Source: an uncultured Clostridium sp. (GTDB lineage: Bacteria > Bacillota > Clostridia > TANB77 > CAG-508). Taken from it: a stretch of DNA of 15,163 bases. The notes beneath the pieces were generated by a model that was not told the origin of the DNA, searched no databases, and saw nothing but the letters and a program-made list of their open reading frames with translations. The stretch is taken from NCBI GenBank assembly GCA_900555075.1, contig USJO01000027.1, positions 1 through 15,163 of the forward strand, read 5' to 3'. The position numbers were made by a program, and so were the translations under genes. This document shows, piece after piece, positions 12,400 through 15,163 of this stretch; the stretch's first letter is position 1; each line of letters starts with the position of its first letter.

Positions 12400-13969
12400 C
12401 TAAATATTCATCATAAGTTATATCTTTATCAAATTTTTTTTCTGGTCCTATTTCTATTATTCTATTTGCAACTGTTTGGGTTAGTTGGTGGTCATGAGAT
12501 GTAAATATTATATTTCCTTTAAAATTCTTTAAACCTTCATTTAATGCTGTTATTGCCTCCATATCTAAGTGGTTGGTTGGCTCATCAAAAGCCAGAAAGT
12601 TCGCTCCTGATAACATTAGCTTTGATAAAACACATCTAACCTTTTCTCCTCCTGATAATACATCTACATTTTTTAAAGCTTCATCTCCTGAGAACAACAT
12701 TCTTCCTAAAAATCCTCTAATAAAAGTTTCATCTGGATCTTTTGAATATTTTCTAAGCCAGTCTACTAATGTTTCTTTATTTTCAAATAAGTAATTATTA
12801 TCTTTTGGGAAATAATCATTTGTAATTGTTTGTCCCCATTCTATTTCTCCTTCATCTGGAATAATTTCTCCTGCAATTATTTGAAATAGCACGGTTGTTC
12901 TTAGTTCATTATCTGATATTACTGCAATTTTATTTCCTGGTCTTACATTAAAAGAAACATTATCTAATATCTTTTCTCCATTTATTGTTTTTGAAATGTT
13001 TTTTACTTTCAGAATTTCGTTTCCTGGCAATCTATCTGGTTTGAAATCAATATATGGATATTTTCTATTTGACGCCTTAATCTCTTCTAGTTCTATCTTC
13101 TCTAGTGATTTTTTTCTTGAAGTTGCTTGTTTTGATTTTGAAGCATTTGCACTAAACCTTGCAATAAATTCTTGTAATTCCTTTATTTTTTCCTCCTTCT
13201 TTTTATTCTGCTCTTTTGCTTGTTTTAGTGCTAATTGACTAGATTCATACCAAAAGTCATAGTTTCCTGGATATATTTTTATTTTCCCAAAATCTACATC
13301 TGCAATATGTGTACATACCTTATTTAAAAAGTATCTATCATGTGATACTACAACTACTGTGTTTTCAAAATTTATTAAAAACTCTTGTAGCCATTCTATG
13401 CTCTTTAAGTCCAAGTCATTTGTAGGTTCATCTAACAGCAAAACATCTGGATTTCCAAATAAACTTTGTGCTAAAAGTACCTTAACCTTATCTTTTGCTT
13501 CTAATTCCTTCATCAATTTATAATGATTTACTGCTGGTATTCCTAAATTGTTTAGCAATATTGCACTATCTGCTTCTGCATTCCATCCATCTAAGTTTCC
13601 AAAACGTTCTTCTAATTTTGCCGCCTTTAAACCATCTTCTTCATTAAAGTCTGGCTTTGCATACAAAACTTCTTTTTCCTTCATTATATCGTATAATTCC
13701 TTGTTTCCCATTATAACAGTATCTATTACTGTATTTTCTTCATATTCGAAGTGATTTTGTTTTAATACAGAAATTCTTGCACCTTTATCTATTGCAATTT
13801 CTCCTTTGCTTGGTTCTATTTCTCCTGAGAGCACCTTTAAAAATGTAGATTTTCCAGCACCATTTGCACCTATTAACCCATAACAATTTCCTTTTGTAAA
13901 TTTAATATTTACATCTTCAAATAGCACTCTTTTTCCAAACCTTACTGTTACACCTATTGAATTTATCAT
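12377..13969 (-). CDS. ykpA: ABC-F family ATPase, YkpA/YbiT type
   Basis: Soluble twin-ABC protein of the ABC-F family, which acts on ribosomes rather than in transport. The 530 residues match the YkpA/YbiT subfamily throughout: NBD1 with Walker A GANGAGKST (34-42) and Walker B LLLDEPTND (177-185), the linker with KSKQATSRKKSLEKIELEEI (278-297), and NBD2 with LSGGEKVR (438-445) and DEPTNHLD (462-469). One of the two ATP sites is degenerate: NBD2's Walker A reads ISDNELRTT (351-359) and NBD1's signature reads LEAKDK (156-161). B. subtilis YkpA also lacks a proper NBD2 Walker A as I recall it, so this is largely a family trait. The ATG at 13969 has AAGGG upstream; corA ends 16 bases before it. 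The stop lies inside the neighbouring terminator. Confidence 0.92.
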   Translation of the reverse strand: MINSIGVTVRFGKRVLFEDVNIKFTKGNCYGLIGANGAGKSTFLKVLSGEIEPSKGEIAIDKGARISVLKQNHFEYEENTVIDTVIMGNKELYDIMKEKEVLYAKPDFNEEDGLKAAKLEERFGNLDGWNAEADSAILLNNLGIPAVNHYKLMKELEAKDKVKVLLAQSLFGNPDVLLLDEPTNDLDLKSIEWLQEFLINFENTVVVVSHDRYFLNKVCTHIADVDFGKIKIYPGNYDFWYESSQLALKQAKEQNKKKEEKIKELQEFIARFSANASKSKQATSRKKSLEKIELEEIKASNRKYPYIDFKPDRLPGNEILKVKNISKTINGEKILDNVSFNVRPGNKIAVISDNELRTTVLFQIIAGEIIPDEGEIEWGQTITNDYFPKDNNYLFENKETLVDWLRKYSKDPDETFIRGFLGRMLFSGDEALKNVDVLSGGEKVRCVLSKLMLSGANFLAFDEPTNHLDMEAITALNEGLKNFKGNIIFTSHDHQLTQTVANRIIEIGPEKKFDKDITYDEYLEKKDTVQ

Positions 13970-13985
13970 TTTTTCCCTTATCTCC

Positions 13986-14927
13986 TTAAATCATATCTTT
14001 TCGTTTTAGCCATATATATGCTCCAAAAGCAATAACTACTGAAATTACCATTAATATTCCAAATCCATATGGGGTTTTTTCAAATGGTAGCTCTACGTTC
14101 ATTCCCCATATACTTGCTATCAATGTTGGTACTGATATTAGTATTGTAAGTGATGTTAAAAATTTCATTACACCATTTAGATTGTTTGAAATTATTGAAG
14201 AGTATGCATCCATTGTGCTTGTTAAAATATCGCTATATGTTTTACTCATTTCTATAGCTTGTCTATTTTCTATGATTGCATCTTCAAGTATGTCTTCATC
14301 TTCTTCATACATCTTTAAAATCTTTCCTCTTAATGTTTTTTCCATTACTATTTCATTTGATTTTAGTGATGTTGTAATATATATTAAGCTGTTTTGCAAA
14401 TTTAACAATTGTATTAAATCTCTGTTTTTCATACTCTGTTGCAATAAAAAAACTGTTGCTTCTTGCTCTTTATTAATCTTCTTTAAGTTGTCCAAATAGC
14501 ATGCTGAGTTTAAATATAAAATTTGCAATAAAAATCTTGTCTTCTTATATGTATAAAGTCCCTTAATTCTGCCCCTTTCAAATGTATCAATAATTTTGTT
14601 CTTCTTTAAAGAAACTGTTATTAAAAAATCATCTCTTACAATTATCACACCAAGTGGCATTGTAGTATATGTTGTATCATCTTTTATATCCTCAATAATT
14701 GGAACATCTATAACAAACAAAATCTTATCATCGTCTGTATCTATTCTCGCTTGTTCTTCATAGTCCAAAGGATATCTTATAAAATCTTCTTCTATATTAA
14801 TTTCAGTACAAACTCGTTTTATTTCTGAATCAGACGGGTTCACTAAATTAATCCATACTCCTTTGCTAATCTCTTCAACACTTTCTAATTTACCTGTTTT
14901 CATATTTGTGTTATATATTTTAATCAT
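13986..14927 (-). CDS. corA: CorA family magnesium (divalent cation) channel
   Basis: Pentameric inner-membrane channel for Mg2+ or related divalent ions. The 313-residue protein has the cytoplasmic funnel domain (1-~200), the long stalk helix, and two C-terminal membrane segments (about 254-273 and 287-307) with the family signature GMN at 275-277 in the connecting turn, followed by a basic C-terminus (LKRKDM). Length is typical. The ATG at 14927 has GGAGGGGG upstream. It is the first gene of a two-gene unit with ykpA. No M-box riboswitch is apparent in the ~70-base leader. Confidence 0.93.
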   Translation of the reverse strand: MIKIYNTNMKTGKLESVEEISKGVWINLVNPSDSEIKRVCTEINIEEDFIRYPLDYEEQARIDTDDDKILFVIDVPIIEDIKDDTTYTTMPLGVIIVRDDFLITVSLKKNKIIDTFERGRIKGLYTYKKTRFLLQILYLNSACYLDNLKKINKEQEATVFLLQQSMKNRDLIQLLNLQNSLIYITTSLKSNEIVMEKTLRGKILKMYEEDEDILEDAIIENRQAIEMSKTYSDILTSTMDAYSSIISNNLNGVMKFLTSLTILISVPTLIASIWGMNVELPFEKTPYGFGILMVISVVIAFGAYIWLKRKDMI

Positions 14928-14948
14928 AGTTTCCCCCTCCTTAAAGTT

Positions 14949-14987
14949 GCAATGCAGTCTTATTATTACTAACCTCTGAGCAATGCA
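14949..14987. repeat. direct repeat in the corA leader
   Basis: GCAATGCA occurs at 14949-14956 and again at 14980-14987, 31 bases apart (about three helical turns), between the corA promoter and its start codon. It could be an operator, but nothing else supports this. Confidence 0.35.
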
Positions 14988-14997
14988 ATACTAATCA

Positions 14998-15027
14998 ATT
15001 ATAGCACAAAAACCTTGTATTTAACAA
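14998..15027 (-). promoter_or_regulatory. promoter of corA-ykpA
   Basis: An extended -10, TGC-TATAAT (TATAAT at 14998-15003), and TTGTTA (15022-15027) 18 bases upstream lie on the - strand. The -35 falls within the hairpin at 15008-15034. Confidence 0.65.
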
Positions 15028-15034
15028 GGTTTTT
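15008..15034. terminator. terminator-like hairpin overlapping the corA promoter
   Basis: AAAAACCTTGT (15008-15018) pairs perfectly with ACAAGGTTTTT (15024-15034) around a 5-base loop. Either strand yields a short U-tract. It probably ends a - strand transcript entering from beyond the window edge, since no + strand gene precedes it. Confidence 0.65.
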
Positions 15035-15163
15035 TAGGAATTTATATAAATAGTTTTAGAAATTTATACAAATAGTTTGTTACTTTTTCTCAACTAATTA
15101 TAATTATTTTATGATAAAATCCTATTGTTTATTTTAGGAAAATGTCCCAAATTCATCATCTAT

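Noticed and set aside
14928..15010. A Mg2+-sensing M-box riboswitch upstream of corA
   Set aside because: The leader between promoter and start is only about 70 bases and lacks the extended paired architecture of an M-box.

Overview
The window is AT-rich, with strong AGGAGG-type ribosome binding sites and sigma-A-type promoters. It carries the Clostridia/Bacilli blocks ylxM-ffh-rpsP-khpA-rimM-trmD-rplS and ftsA-ftsZ-spoIIGA-sigE. The sporulation pair spoIIGA/sigE points to an endospore-forming low-GC Firmicute, most likely a member of Clostridia. I cannot name the species.

Layout: (1) 1-660, apt on the + strand, ending in a bidirectional terminator shared with deoD. (2) 657-2078, deoD and a DedA-family membrane protein, both on the - strand. 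(3) 2079-2530, an intergenic structured repeat and a small gene for a 57-residue single-pass membrane protein. (4) 2552-6784, ftsA-ftsZ, a terminator, then spoIIGA-sigE. (5) 6981-12000, one long - strand operon for SRP, ribosome and tRNA-modification genes (ylxM, ffh, rpsP, khpA, rimM, trmD, rplS) with a ZIP metal transporter (zupT) at its end. (6) 12028-12399, a + strand gene for a small zinc-ribbon protein. (7) 12377-15027, corA and a YkpA/YbiT-type ABC-F gene. The last 130 bases show no gene.

The main result is a decoding anomaly. Three well-conserved genes (sigE twice, trmD, zupT) are each split by a +1 frame change. In all four places the last codon in the old frame is CGG, and skipping its C makes the next codon GGN, which restores a family-conserved glycine and the full-length protein (SigE becomes exactly 239 residues). 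A probable fifth case is codon 4 of ftsA, read from the TTG start that the Shine-Dalgarno sequence favours. By my manual scan of about 4,400 codons, CGG is otherwise absent from every gene here except one, in the 80-residue zinc-ribbon ORF. This is best explained by CGG acting as a recurrent +1 frameshift (C-skipping) signal, for example because its tRNA is missing, rather than by gene decay or random sequencing error. The mechanism is inference; the pattern is directly visible.

Secondary points are a pair of related structured intergenic elements (2165-2224 and 10074-10153), a run of three hairpins before rpsP, three phased 11-bp repeats upstream of the ftsA promoter, a spoIIG-like promoter with a 21-bp spacer, and an acidic tail on ribosomal protein L19.
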